From assembly GCA_910575445.1 (NCBI GenBank), contig CAJTFW010000004.1:1-64000 (forward strand): a DNA stretch of 64,000 nucleotides, written 5' to 3'. Position 1 is the stretch's first letter; the number at the start of each line of letters is the position of its first letter. This DNA is from Lachnospiraceae bacterium (GTDB lineage Bacteria; Bacillota; Clostridia; Lachnospirales; Lachnospiraceae). Positions 7,591 through 17,026 of this stretch are shown piece after piece. The notes under the pieces were generated by a model. The model saw nothing but the letters and a program-made list of their open reading frames with translations. It was not told where the DNA came from and did no database searches. Position numbers and translations under genes: made by a program.

Positions 7591-8898
7591 CTATACCTTT
7601 GTTAAACTTCCTTCTGCACACCAGCCATATCGAGTGCCTCCTTTTCTTTTTGCCACACCATAACGATACTGATAACTGCCTCCTAAGATTTCTGTAATAT
7701 ACATAGTCATATTATTACATTGATTAGACTTGCCTCCATTGCCACCCCAATATGCTGGCCCATTTACAATTACTTTATCACCAACAGCCAACACTACAGG
7801 AACTGTCTGTTCAGGTGAGGATTGTGGGGGAACAGCAACTTCCGTTCCTTGGGTCATCCGCAATACAGAAGCTTCTTTAATCAATTTCTGACACTTATGC
7901 AGCTCCAAATCCATCGTATAAGCTCCATTTGCTTCTATTCGATGTGTAACCTTATCCACAAAATACTTTCCTCCAATCTGATAAATCCCTTCTATTTTGA
8001 TGGTGCTTCCCGCAGTTATCCGAGTATTTGCCATGATGGTAATACTCATAGTCTCTGCTTTTTCATTCTCTGCATTTACTTTTGCACAGGCTTTTATCTG
8101 TGCTTCTTGCAAACTTTCAACCTTTTCATTCAGATTAAGCATCCTTTTTCCACTACCCACTACACAGGTAATCTCTTTATCATCACTGCCACTACTATAT
8201 TTAAGTGTTGCTCCTGTATAGGTTCCGGTAAGTGTTGTATTATATGTCCAATTCTGTAAATCTTCTGCATAAAGTGTAGCTACTTCAGGTCTTTCTTCAT
8301 ATATTCCTTTATCATATATAATCAGCTTTCCATAGTAAATCTTAATTGCCATACCATAGTCCTGACAAACTTTACTTAGAAAACTGCTATCGGTTTCCCC
8401 ATTTTGCTCTATCGTACCTAGTTTTATCGTTCCACCTGTATAGTCATATTCTAAATGATATCTATTCGCAATCTTGGCACCTAGTTCTTTGAGAGTAACT
8501 TTTTTCCAAGTCTTCCTTCGTTCTGTACTTCGAAAAGCATTGTTTTCTGGTACAGATACCCCACCTATCGTACAAGTACATGTTGGTCCTTTAAAACTCA
8601 AATCATCTACACAGAATTTCCCACAAGAAAAGATTTCTTTTTCATTTTCTACACCCCAATTTTCCTGTATAATCTGTGCAGTAAGCTTATCCCCCTTTTT
8701 AGGCATCCACTGATTTGCCCATCGAAGCTCGATATTGGATAAAGTTATACTTATCACATCACTTTCCCCATTTGCCGGGTCTGTATAAGAAAATCCTTCA
8801 TTATATTCAGCAATCACTGGCGCCGAGTGATTTTGACCACTTCCAGCTTCCATATAGGTTACTTCCACAGTTGCCTGCCTTGCCATCTTCATTGCCAT
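7591..8898 (-). CDS. Baseplate hub protein D-like, with C-terminal SH3-like domain
   Basis: A 435-residue protein of the late-control D / gp27-like hub family. Residues 1-340 hold the hub with the NAFRSTERRKTW, YDYTGGTIKLG and SSFLSKVCQDYG segments typical of the family. After a proline-rich linker (VPPQSSPEQTVPV) there is a short SH3-like domain (VLAVGDKVIVNG to the end) often found at the end of Firmicutes phage hub proteins, where it may touch the cell wall. It overlaps the preceding LysM/X gene by 10 bp. Confidence 0.85.
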   Translation of the reverse strand: MAMKMARQATVEVTYMEAGSGQNHSAPVIAEYNEGFSYTDPANGESDVISITLSNIELRWANQWMPKKGDKLTAQIIQENWGVENEKEIFSCGKFCVDDLSFKGPTCTCTIGGVSVPENNAFRSTERRKTWKKVTLKELGAKIANRYHLEYDYTGGTIKLGTIEQNGETDSSFLSKVCQDYGMAIKIYYGKLIIYDKGIYEERPEVATLYAEDLQNWTYNTTLTGTYTGATLKYSSGSDDKEITCVVGSGKRMLNLNEKVESLQEAQIKACAKVNAENEKAETMSITIMANTRITAGSTIKIEGIYQIGGKYFVDKVTHRIEANGAYTMDLELHKCQKLIKEASVLRMTQGTEVAVPPQSSPEQTVPVVLAVGDKVIVNGPAYWGGNGGKSNQCNNMTMYITEILGGSYQYRYGVAKRKGGTRYGWCAEGSLTKV

Positions 8899-9146
8899 TC
8901 CTCTCTATCATAGTTGTCATAAGGGTCATGTGCAAAATTCACTTCTGTCCTCCAAGGCGGCAAGTCACCAGCTTTTTGTTCTGGCAAATCAGGAGTAGCA
9001 AGAATAGACCCTTCAGAAAACACCAAAATATCTAAATATCTATAATTATTTTCCATTAGAAAGGTAGCATACCTCTCACTTCCATACACCTTAAATGCAA
9101 TTTGGTCCCAAGTCTCTCCTTGCATTGTTCTATAAGTTTTCGTCAT
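8889..9146 (-). CDS. Tail protein X (LysM-type)
   Basis: 85 residues with a LysM-like fold: GETWDQIAFKVYGSERYATFLMENN is the usual beta-alpha-alpha-beta motif. P2 gpX homologues sit between the tape measure and hub and are believed to bind peptidoglycan or the hub. Position between the tape measure gene and hub D supports the call. Confidence 0.87.
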   Translation of the reverse strand: MTKTYRTMQGETWDQIAFKVYGSERYATFLMENNYRYLDILVFSEGSILATPDLPEQKAGDLPPWRTEVNFAHDPYDNYDREEWQ

Positions 9147-9158
9147 GCTATCTACTCC

Positions 9159-12140
9159 CTAAAACATTTTTCTCCTGTTCTCCCTTTCCCATTGCTTCAT
9201 ATATCTGTCAAAGTCTACTTGTGTCATTCCATTTGCTTCCACAATCTCATCTTTTCCTGCACTGCCATATAAATTATAAGTTGGATTCCAATGAATTGTC
9301 ATACCTTGAGTAGTCGCAAGTTCTGGTGTAGTTCTGCTATTACTGCTACCACCACCAATCCCTTGCAATTTTGTTACCAATGCATCAACAATAGAACCAC
9401 CACTATTATTACTTACTGCATGGGAAACAATATCTTGCATTTTGCTCCATAGTGTGTCAAGAGGCAACAGCGCTTCTGGTCCAGCTTCTCCTGCTCCTTG
9501 CAGCCCTGATGAAGTGTTGAAGACTGTTGGTTTTTCAAAAATTCCCCCTAGTGCGTTCCAGTTTACAGAAAATTGTGGTACACTCACATTTCCACCATCT
9601 CCATATGGTACGGAATTTGCAGAAACATTTATAACGGGAATCTTTGGTTTTGGAATTGTAATAGTCATACTTTCAAAGGCACCTTTTACTGCTTGAGCAG
9701 CTGCTTGGGCTTCTGAAGTGACTGTTTGAGTTACTTGTTGCATTGACACCTGTGCATTACTTTTTGTTTTCTGCCATTCTCCATCTAACGCCATATTTAC
9801 TCCGGCACCAAATCCAGTGGCTGCTGTTGTAGCAGTTTGAGTGTTTCCTGTTAAAGCAGTATTAAAAGCACTTCCTGCTGACGTTCCTGCTGCTGTTATT
9901 CCTGAATAATCTATATTCATAAAAGCAGTGGAAGAAAGCGTAGAAGCTGCATTGCTAACTACTGGAACATTACTTGCAATTCCATCTGCATAACTTTTTG
10001 TTGCTTTTGCTCCAGTATCTGACAGATTTATTTCAGTATCTTTACCTGTAAGTAGATTTTTAATGCTACTTCCCAACCACTTTCCAGCTCCCAAAATACC
10101 ATTTATGATACCCCATATAATATCTTTTCCCAGCTGTTCCCAATCGGTATTAAGCACCATATCTTTAAGTGCTAACAAAAGTTGCTGTCCAGCAGAACTG
10201 ATAGCTGGCAATGCTTGTATAAGACCTGCAATCAAAGTTACTATGATTTGAGCTGCTGCCTGAAGGATTAACGGCAAATTCTGAATTACTCCTTGCAATA
10301 AACCTACTATCAGTTGTATGCCTCCTTGTATAAGCATAGGCAACATCTGACTAAGGCCCATTATAAGATTTGTTACAATCTGTACTGCTACCTGCAAAAT
10401 AAATGGAAGATTGCTAATCACTCCTTGAGCCAAGTTCAAGATAAGTTGTACACCATATTCAAGAAGCTGTGGCAATGCCTGAGTGATTCCAACTGCAAAA
10501 TTTAATACAATGTGAGTCCCTGCAGAAATAACCTGTGGAATCAGAGTAAATACTCCATTTACAAAAGCAAAAAGAATTCCTTCTGCTGCGCCTACAAGTT
10601 CTTCAGAATTTCCTTCTATACCACTAATAAAACTTGATAAGAAATCCACGCCTATATTGATTATTTGAGGCGCATAATCTGCTGCTACATTAACCGCTTC
10701 TGATAAACACTCTCCCACTGCTCCCGCCATACCTTGCATACCACCTTCTGCGTATGCAGTCGTAATTTCCCCAACCATACTAGTAGCTAGTTGTGTCATT
10801 TCCCGCAGTGGGCCATTTATATCTGCATATATACTATTTCCTAACTCAGCTAAAGAAGATTGTAAAATCTTAATGTCTCCATTAAGGTTATCATTCTGTA
10901 TAGCATACATATCCTCACAGGCGCCTTTACTGTTTTCAATCAGTGTTGTCAGTTCTTCAAACCGATTCCCAGTACCATTCAGTACAGATTGCAGACCATT
11001 AAACAATGTTCCAGCCTGTTCGCTTGTCATCCCAAACTGTTCCATCATCTGTGCTGCAAATGTCTCCTGTGTAATAGCTGTGTTAAAATTATCAGCCATA
11101 TCCTGCAAGTTAATTCCCAAAGCAGATATACTGGTCCCACTATCTGCCAATGATGCATCTATCACTGTTCCCAATGCATCCACAGAATCTACAGTTGCAG
11201 CAAGCATAGCTCTAGCAGACGCCAAATCTGTTTGCTTAAATATCGTAGATAGCGTGTTATTCACTTTTTCTGCTGAAGCCCCATCAAGAGCATTATTGAT
11301 ATCTCCAAAAACATCTCCTAGACTTCGCATGTTTCCTTCCGCATCATATGCGGAAAGCCCCATCTGCTTAAATAGGGCCGCTGCATCGCTGTTTCGTGCC
11401 TTCTGTAAGGAAAGAAGCATGTTTCGTAAATGTGTACCACCTTCAGAGGCTTTGATACCATTGTCTGCAAGAATTCCAAGAGCAGTATTTAACTCTGCTG
11501 TTCCTCCAGAAAGCCCCTTCGCACTTCCTCCTACTGTTAAAATAGCTTCTCCTAGCTGTGCAACACTAGTATTAGACTTACTAGCGGTCTGTGCTAACTG
11601 GTCTGAGAATTGCTTTAAATTATCTTCAGTTGCTTCAATCCCTAGAGCACTCATGCTATCCGTTATCATGTCACTAGCTGTTGCCAGCTCCATAGCTCCT
11701 GCTCCTGCAAGTTTTAAAACTGTTGGCAGAGCGGTTGCTGCTTTATTTGCATCATAGCCTGCAAGAGCTAAATAGTTTAAAGCTTCTGCTGCTTCTGTTG
11801 CAGAAAAGGCGGTACTTGCCCCACATTCCCTTGCAGCGTTCTCCAACGTTTCAAAAGCTTTTTGCCCTTCTGTTGTACTTTTGTCAAGCAACATGGTTGC
11901 TGTAACTTGGCTCATAGCTTCTTCAAACTCCCGGCCAGTATTTATTGCAGCAATACCTATAGTTCCAACAGCACCCGCGGCAGCGACAGTAGAAGCACCG
12001 ACTATTTTTGCAATACCGCCTATGCCTTTTGCTACTGCTCCAACTCCTTTTGTTGCCATATTTAAGGCATTTTTATAAGAGTTATCTACTTTACCAGCGA
12101 TTCTAATAGCAAGTTCCATTTCCTTACCGCCTGCTGCCAT
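9159..12140 (-). CDS. Tail tape measure protein
   Basis: A 993-residue protein. It starts as TP901-type tape measures do (GREFEEAMSQVTATM; AATALPTVLKLAGAGAM; SDMITDSMSALG). The middle (about residues 520-650) has several long hydrophobic helices with a repeated GIQLIVGLLQGVI-like unit, the usual membrane-interacting stretch. The C-terminal third is Gly/Ser/Thr-rich. Length predicts a tail of roughly 150 nm by the usual 1.5 angstrom per residue rule (inference). The start lies inside the frameshifted end of the chaperone gene. Confidence 0.92.
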   Translation of the reverse strand: MAAGGKEMELAIRIAGKVDNSYKNALNMATKGVGAVAKGIGGIAKIVGASTVAAAGAVGTIGIAAINTGREFEEAMSQVTATMLLDKSTTEGQKAFETLENAARECGASTAFSATEAAEALNYLALAGYDANKAATALPTVLKLAGAGAMELATASDMITDSMSALGIEATEDNLKQFSDQLAQTASKSNTSVAQLGEAILTVGGSAKGLSGGTAELNTALGILADNGIKASEGGTHLRNMLLSLQKARNSDAAALFKQMGLSAYDAEGNMRSLGDVFGDINNALDGASAEKVNNTLSTIFKQTDLASARAMLAATVDSVDALGTVIDASLADSGTSISALGINLQDMADNFNTAITQETFAAQMMEQFGMTSEQAGTLFNGLQSVLNGTGNRFEELTTLIENSKGACEDMYAIQNDNLNGDIKILQSSLAELGNSIYADINGPLREMTQLATSMVGEITTAYAEGGMQGMAGAVGECLSEAVNVAADYAPQIINIGVDFLSSFISGIEGNSEELVGAAEGILFAFVNGVFTLIPQVISAGTHIVLNFAVGITQALPQLLEYGVQLILNLAQGVISNLPFILQVAVQIVTNLIMGLSQMLPMLIQGGIQLIVGLLQGVIQNLPLILQAAAQIIVTLIAGLIQALPAISSAGQQLLLALKDMVLNTDWEQLGKDIIWGIINGILGAGKWLGSSIKNLLTGKDTEINLSDTGAKATKSYADGIASNVPVVSNAASTLSSTAFMNIDYSGITAAGTSAGSAFNTALTGNTQTATTAATGFGAGVNMALDGEWQKTKSNAQVSMQQVTQTVTSEAQAAAQAVKGAFESMTITIPKPKIPVINVSANSVPYGDGGNVSVPQFSVNWNALGGIFEKPTVFNTSSGLQGAGEAGPEALLPLDTLWSKMQDIVSHAVSNNSGGSIVDALVTKLQGIGGGSSNSRTTPELATTQGMTIHWNPTYNLYGSAGKDEIVEANGMTQVDFDRYMKQWERENRRKMF

Positions 12141-12644
12141 ATATCTTTGTCACCTCCTCTGCCACTTCTATCAAATCAAAAACGGGAAGGCTTTCTAATT
12201 TCAGAAAGCTTTCCCGCATAATTATAGATAGATGTATACTAAGTCTTCGAAGACTGGCACCATCTGATGGCTTTAGTCCTCGCCATACAAAAAATTTGTC
12301 ACTACCTTTTTAACCTTTATAGCTTCTCTTGCTGGCAATGCATTAAAAAATTCAACTGGCATGTTGGTAGCTTTTGCCGAGAATATACAAGCATATTCTA
12401 CAGACATTTCTGGCAATGCATTTACCGTACCTCCACGCTCTATGATTTTATTTACTGCAATCATATCTGCCGCACTTAGATTTTCCAAGCCACTCAAATC
12501 CACACTCCTATAACTCTTCTGTTCAAATTCAAAGGGTTTATAGAACACTACAAGATACGGATTCTTATTTTCCTCATTTGATTTCTTTTCGGCAGTCTGT
12601 TCTTCCTTGGCTGTTTCCTGAAATATTTTCTTATCCTCACTCAT
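12124..12644 (-). CDS. Tail assembly chaperone, -1 frameshift form (gpE+E'-like)
   Basis: The chaperone gene ends at 12273 in frame 0. The minus strand carries T TTT TTG at 12294-12288, aligned as aaT TTT TTG with the reading frame and identical to the slippery heptamer known from phage P2 E/E'. Slipping one base back opens a frame of 54 further codons (VWRGLKPSDG ... EEVTKIYGSRR) ending at TAA 12126-12124, 17 bp inside the tape measure gene. The extended product would be 173 residues. Two-form chaperones made this way are the rule upstream of tape measure genes. The stretch 12141-12272 has no other gene, and a hairpin (GGGAAAGCTTTCTG / CAGAAAG-type arms near 12185-12215) lies inside it. Confidence 0.75.
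12273..12644 (-). CDS. Tail assembly chaperone, short form (gpE-like)
   Basis: 123 residues. An acidic, Lys/Glu-rich start is followed by a compact domain (YRSVDLSGLENLSAADMIAVNK, then VVTNFLYGED at the end) typical of tail assembly chaperones between tube and tape measure. ATG 12644 overlaps the stop of the tube gene as TAATG. The last codons contain the slippery TTTTTTG used for the longer form. Confidence 0.8.
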   Translation of the reverse strand: MSEDKKIFQETAKEEQTAEKKSNEENKNPYLVVFYKPFEFEQKSYRSVDLSGLENLSAADMIAVNKIIERGGTVNALPEMSVEYACIFSAKATNMPVEFFNALPAREAIKVKKVVTNFLYGED

Positions 12645-13162
12645 TAGCACATTCTCCTTACTTTCTCTAACAAATCTTTTCCATTTACTTTAAATACAAA
12701 GTTAAGCTTGTCCAGTTCAATCTTAGGAGCATTGTTAATCTCTATATAGATATAGGCAATCTCTATCTTGATACTGCTTCCGGTTCCGTTCCCTTGCTTA
12801 GCCTTACCTCCTGCAATGCTTTTATTTTTTCCTCTTACAACAATGCGCATAGGTTTAAAAGCAGTCTCCGTTGTAGACCCTATGGTAAACTGTATAGAGC
12901 CTCTTAGTGTAATATCAAGAGAAGTACTCTGGTCAGCAAGCTTAAACATATCATCATCCATCTGCCTAAATGGTATTTCCATTTCCATACTAGAAAATTG
13001 TCCTAATGCAACAGACTCCAGTTCTCCTAAGATACCTGGACCACTTAAAGTCTCTGTCACTGCTTCAAAATCTGGCAAAGTCACCTCATCTGAAAGACCA
13101 AGCAATCTGTTTCCTCTTAAATACACATTAAATGCATGGATTTTCTCAGGAATGTTATTCAT
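12644..13162 (-). CDS. Tail tube protein (FII family)
   Basis: A 172-residue protein of the phage major tail tube family of contractile tails. Family features are the start with IPEKIHAFNVYLRG, LPDFEAVTETLSGPGILGE and the PMRIVVRGK strand. It immediately follows the sheath gene, the standard sheath-tube pair. It polymerises as stacked hexamers inside the sheath. Confidence 0.9.
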   Translation of the reverse strand: MNNIPEKIHAFNVYLRGNRLLGLSDEVTLPDFEAVTETLSGPGILGELESVALGQFSSMEMEIPFRQMDDDMFKLADQSTSLDITLRGSIQFTIGSTTETAFKPMRIVVRGKNKSIAGGKAKQGNGTGSSIKIEIAYIYIEINNAPKIELDKLNFVFKVNGKDLLEKVRRMC

Positions 13163-13164
13163 TT

Positions 13165-14628
13165 TTATTCACCTCCATTCAGAGCTGTTTCCAACATATC
13201 TGGGTCAAACTCTAATACATTCAGAATATCTTCTGCTGGTGTATATGGAGCTAAATACTGATGGAACTGCACTTTACCATTTAAAATATCCGTAATCGGG
13301 TTTTCATCTTCAAGATATTCAATTCTTGCCCCGGCACACTTACCTTGAGCAACATAAGAATTACCACGTATATTTTCTGCATCACAGATTGCCTCAACCA
13401 GACGATAATTCGCCGGGTCATCTACTTTCTGAAAATAGGTAAGTATAAAACTATTCCCCCACCAGCTAAAGAATCGTCGGCAACCGAACCAACGGTCTTT
13501 AGGGTCTGTGATAGATGGATAAGCAGCTGTATTATTCCCCCAACTTTTGAATCCATTACGATTTATAGCAGTCACTACCCCAAAACTATTTACCAGATTG
13601 GCCTGCTCTTGGTCCATAACAACCTCTGTATCCTTTTCATCATCTAAACAAAGTCCCGTTATAGGCAGAGATTTATTGGACATATGTAGACTTGGTACAT
13701 CGTCATTTTTCGTATCCGTATAGGCAATCAATGCCGAAAAAATAGCACTATAATAATATACTTCATCCCCGATTCTCACTTTTGGCCACACAGGTTCTAC
13801 ATGGCTGCTAACGAAGCCTGATTTTTCTTTTACTGTTTTCACTTCTGTGTATTTGGTTGCCCCCTCACTGGTACAATCCAGGTCCACTACACACTCACAA
13901 GTAAATACGCTATTGATATTCAAACATTTTGCAGCCATAACAGATGCAACAGAAGGGTCCTTGGAATAACCTGGAGAAGTAATAATTCCAGGCGTCATAC
14001 CAAAGAGAGGATAGATTTGTCGTATCAGCTCTAATCCAGATTCTTTTCCAGTTGCTACGTCATATCCTCCAATAATGTCTCTGCTGGTTACTAGAGATGG
14101 AGCAATTTTTTTACCAGAGACAGAGAGTTTTTCTATAGCGGACGTGTTTCCACTCTCCAGAAGTGTCAGCACTACATACCCATCATCATTAAAGCTTGCT
14201 ATATAGTCAACATCCACCGCAAGCCTTTGCTCCCCATTTTCTACAATAAGTTCATCTAGCAGCAGTCCCTCTGTCTCCAGGACTATTTGCATCTGTTGTA
14301 CTTCATACTCCTTCTTTTCCACAGGTTCTGTGTGTTTCTTTGGGTCTAAGACATTAATAAGAATAATCGGTGCCACTGCAAATTTTTTAAAAGTAGCACT
14401 TATACTTTGATTAAGATTATAGTCCTTAAAATTATTCGAGTATCCTACAGCGGCAGCGGCTTCCGCAAAGTTATAAGCAATCTTTACTATATTGGTTGCA
14501 CTATATGGGTTTTCTGCCAGATTGACTGGTGAGATTCCAACGACTACCTGTAATCCAGCAGTGCCCACTATGGGCGCTACAAGGCTTGTAGAGACTTCTA
14601 GGACTCTTGTACCATGATGATATGCCAT
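13165..14628 (-). CDS. Tail sheath protein
   Basis: 487 residues, in the size range of contractile sheath proteins. It starts MAYHHGTRVLEV and has VGISPVNLAENPY, DPKDRWFGCRRFFSWWGNSFI and KVDDPANYRLVEAICDAEN, patterns of the sheath family C-terminal domain. Its presence shows that the phage is a myovirus-type particle although the head genes are lambda/HK97-like. Confidence 0.93.
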   Translation of the reverse strand: MAYHHGTRVLEVSTSLVAPIVGTAGLQVVVGISPVNLAENPYSATNIVKIAYNFAEAAAAVGYSNNFKDYNLNQSISATFKKFAVAPIILINVLDPKKHTEPVEKKEYEVQQMQIVLETEGLLLDELIVENGEQRLAVDVDYIASFNDDGYVVLTLLESGNTSAIEKLSVSGKKIAPSLVTSRDIIGGYDVATGKESGLELIRQIYPLFGMTPGIITSPGYSKDPSVASVMAAKCLNINSVFTCECVVDLDCTSEGATKYTEVKTVKEKSGFVSSHVEPVWPKVRIGDEVYYYSAIFSALIAYTDTKNDDVPSLHMSNKSLPITGLCLDDEKDTEVVMDQEQANLVNSFGVVTAINRNGFKSWGNNTAAYPSITDPKDRWFGCRRFFSWWGNSFILTYFQKVDDPANYRLVEAICDAENIRGNSYVAQGKCAGARIEYLEDENPITDILNGKVQFHQYLAPYTPAEDILNVLEFDPDMLETALNGGE

Positions 14629-14652
14629 CTTCCTTTCCTTCCTTTCTGCCTG

Positions 14653-14937
14653 TTATTCACAGGCTTTTTGATATAACATGTTAAAAGCACTTCCTGGTTT
14701 TTCAAATTCTGCATTTACTTCTGCCAAGCGCTCAACTGGTACAATCAGCTCTTTAAAAACAGCCTTTTCCTTTATGCGCTTTTTTAGTGTTTCCGGCAGC
14801 CCATTGTTAAAAATGGTATAGCGTTTTATTCCTGGCAAATCAGGTCCTACATACACAACAGTCTTTTTCTCTACTGTCTTAGATAGTCCCTTTGGTATCG
14901 CTTTTGGCGATATAACTTTTTTTGGTGTATCACTCAT
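14653..14937 (-). CDS. Conserved small tail protein of unknown function
   Basis: 94 residues, Lys/Pro-rich (KVISPKAIPKGLSKTVEKK). It lies between the tail terminator-like gene and the sheath, overlapping the former by 4 bp. In many Firmicutes myo-type prophages a gene of this size sits in the same place. I recognise no domain, so the function is unassigned. Confidence 0.6.
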   Translation of the reverse strand: MSDTPKKVISPKAIPKGLSKTVEKKTVVYVGPDLPGIKRYTIFNNGLPETLKKRIKEKAVFKELIVPVERLAEVNAEFEKPGSAFNMLYQKACE

Positions 14938-15452
14938 GCGTACTTATCCTCCCTTCTAATTGCTGCCACCTCCCAGTTCAACTGCATCCCACCATAATAA
15001 TAGGGGTAGGATTCTTCTCCTTGTAGCGCCCACAAAATAGGATATTGTATGGTATACCTGCTACTTAGAACAGCGTTCTTTGCAAATCGCTCATAGATAT
15101 CAGCAATTATATTTAATACATCTTTATGGCCTTGTTTTTCATAAGCGTCATCATAAATTCCTATGATGAGCTGTGTGCTTACAATTTGTGCACTTGCTTC
15201 ATCTTTTATCTCTCCATCTTCTATCCTTACTATAATATAAGGATATGGGTCATCTTCAGTGATTTCTTCTATTAATCCATTCTCTAATGCCTCTATTGGA
15301 AAATTTTCTTGTTCCAATGGCTTAGGTATTGGAAGATTCTGTTTAAAAATATGTATCTCACTTGGATTATTTTGAGGGTCCTTTAAGCGAAAACTTTTTA
15401 AAATCCTTTGAAGTTCCTTTGCCAAATCATCCTGCAAAAATGCTGCTACCAT
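14934..15452 (-). CDS. Probable tail terminator / completion protein
   Basis: 172 residues with an alpha-beta pattern (PYPYIIVRIEDGEI, QIVSTQLIIGIYDD, VLNIIADIYERF) resembling tail terminator proteins that cap the tube before head joining. Position after the minor tail protein Z-like gene and before the sheath supports this. The assignment rests mainly on size and order. Confidence 0.55.
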   Translation of the reverse strand: MVAAFLQDDLAKELQRILKSFRLKDPQNNPSEIHIFKQNLPIPKPLEQENFPIEALENGLIEEITEDDPYPYIIVRIEDGEIKDEASAQIVSTQLIIGIYDDAYEKQGHKDVLNIIADIYERFAKNAVLSSRYTIQYPILWALQGEESYPYYYGGMQLNWEVAAIRREDKYA

Positions 15453-15458
15453 ATTTAC

Positions 15459-16040
15459 TTACGCCTCCAATACCTTTTTTACCTGCTTTTCCACATTTAC
15501 TTTCAAGTTTTTCTTGATATTAGGTTCTACAATTCCATATACTCTCTGTTTATTTCCTAACATAATAGGTATAGAATTAGCAGAAAGCGTTTTAATTGGA
15601 AATCGTTTCTTACCCCTACGTTGTACTACTGCTAGATGTTTACTACTAAATTTTGTAATAAATGCTTTTAAATCTCCTTTTTCCAAAGATTTCATGCCTC
15701 CAGCTTTTAGTACTTTTGCTTTTAAAATAGGGGGGCGATTATTCCCTGTCTGCATAGTTGCTGGACTTACTTTAAAATCTTTAAGTCCCATAGCTTTTCC
15801 TGTTGTCTTTATGATTGCCGCAAAATTTCTTGCAGTAGCTTTTTTGATTTTCATGGCTTTATTAAATCGTCCAGATTTTACAACATATTTTTTCTGTGCC
15901 TCTGTTGCTAACTCCTTTCTAGCTTGTTTTGCTGTTTGGTTAATAGCATTTTTTAATACTTTAGGCGCTTCATTTCTCATGTCCCCTAGTTTCTTCTCAA
16001 TCTCTGCAAGCATATTGGAGTCGTAACTTATTTCTATCAA
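15459..16040 (-). CDS. Minor tail protein Z-like
   Basis: 193 basic residues (many Lys). The start (SYDSNMLAEIEKKLGDM, KVLKNAINQTAKQARKEL) is the signature of the prophage minor tail protein Z family, found at the head-tail junction in lambda-like morphogenesis modules. It overlaps its upstream neighbour by 4 bp. Confidence 0.75.
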   Translation of the reverse strand: MIEISYDSNMLAEIEKKLGDMRNEAPKVLKNAINQTAKQARKELATEAQKKYVVKSGRFNKAMKIKKATARNFAAIIKTTGKAMGLKDFKVSPATMQTGNNRPPILKAKVLKAGGMKSLEKGDLKAFITKFSSKHLAVVQRRGKKRFPIKTLSANSIPIMLGNKQRVYGIVEPNIKKNLKVNVEKQVKKVLEA

Positions 16041-16369
16041 CTTTTATTTGCCTCCAAATGTATCGAATACATGCCGCCCTCATTCAGACTATCAGTAACA
16101 ATAAAGGTTACACCATCAATGATAACTGGCTTTCCTACTCCTGGAAGTGGACCATAGTCTATCGCACTTACATAAATAAGTGTTTGTTTCTTATAGATGC
16201 CATCCATATGTGATTTTATCCGCTTCTCTCTTTCAGAAAGCTCATTATCATCAATCAGAATCAACATCGGTTTACCGTTGACGGTATGTTCTTCTCCAAA
16301 TTCTAAAGGATTAAAAAAAACAGTTTTTACATCTTGACGCAACAGTTCTTTAAAACTTGGCTTATTCAC
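16037..16369 (-). CDS. Probable head-tail connector (stopper) protein
   Basis: 110 residues. SFKELLRQDVKTVFFNPLEFGEEH followed by a beta-rich second half (VYISAIDYGPLPGVGKPVIIDG-like) fits small head-completion proteins placed between capsid and tail genes. The call is by pattern and order only. Confidence 0.55.
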   Translation of the reverse strand: MNKPSFKELLRQDVKTVFFNPLEFGEEHTVNGKPMLILIDDNELSEREKRIKSHMDGIYKKQTLIYVSAIDYGPLPGVGKPVIIDGVTFIVTDSLNEGGMYSIHLEANKS

Positions 16370-16676
16370 AAGACTTCTCCCTTCTCTTAGAAGGCTCTGG
16401 TTGTGCGCCTCTAGCCCTCCTAGAAGGCGGTTTACCTATTAAGTCCTGTTCTGGCCTGGCTGAAGGATAAGCATTGCCTGGAAGCCCCGCAGAAGCTGTC
16501 ACAGGCTTCGCTTTTATTGTGTGTTTTTCTGATTTCTTATCATCTTTCCATATGGCAGCCCCATTCTTGGTCCATGCCTTTACAAATCCTATATCATGTG
16601 TTGGCAGCTCATCTCCAGGATTGTAATTCTGACTTTCGAACAAGATAGGGCAAACCGCAATCAGTCGTCTCATCAA
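16362..16676 (-). CDS. Hypothetical head-region protein
   Basis: 104 residues: an N-terminal ~45-residue domain (MRRLIAVCPILFESQNYNPGDELP, FVKAWTKNGAAIW) shared by small phage proteins next to capsid genes, then a low-complexity basic tail (SRRARGAQPEPSKRREK). It overlaps both neighbours by a few bases. Function unknown. Confidence 0.6.
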   Translation of the reverse strand: MMRRLIAVCPILFESQNYNPGDELPTHDIGFVKAWTKNGAAIWKDDKKSEKHTIKAKPVTASAGLPGNAYPSARPEQDLIGKPPSRRARGAQPEPSKRREKSCE

Positions 16677-17005
16677 CCTGCAAGCTTTACTAGAATAACC
16701 GTATCACTTGCAGCTGCTGCCTGAGCTGCATACCCTGCAAAAATGGTATCTTCACCTTCTGTATCTGTGATGCCTTCTCCATCAAAATATACACTTGTTC
16801 CCATCTCAACTGCTCCGGCTGCTGTCTTAGGCATTTCAAAAACACTTGCCACATGTAATGTTCCTATTTCTCCTGGCATAATATCTGTCCCTGCAATGCC
16901 TATATGTTCACCAAAAGCAATAATAGTATTAGCCTCAATAATTGCAGTTCCTGTATTTTCATAGTCAAGGGTCTCCCCGCGCTGCCAATAAGTAGCTTTA
17001 CTCAT
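16673..17005 (-). CDS. Capsid-associated DUF2190-type protein
   Basis: 110 residues, starting KATYWQRGETLDYENTGTAIIEANT with repeated short strands. This matches the DUF2190 family encoded directly after the major capsid gene in many siphoviruses and prophages, and thought to decorate the capsid surface. Confidence 0.78.
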   Translation of the reverse strand: MSKATYWQRGETLDYENTGTAIIEANTIIAFGEHIGIAGTDIMPGEIGTLHVASVFEMPKTAAGAVEMGTSVYFDGEGITDTEGEDTIFAGYAAQAAAASDTVILVKLAG

Positions 17006-17026
17006 AGTTACATCCTCCTTCTGTTT

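Noticed and set aside
10873-11757. 294-codon open frame antisense to the tape measure gene
   Set aside because: Low-complexity Ser/Ala/Leu-rich shadow of a strongly supported gene; no start signal.
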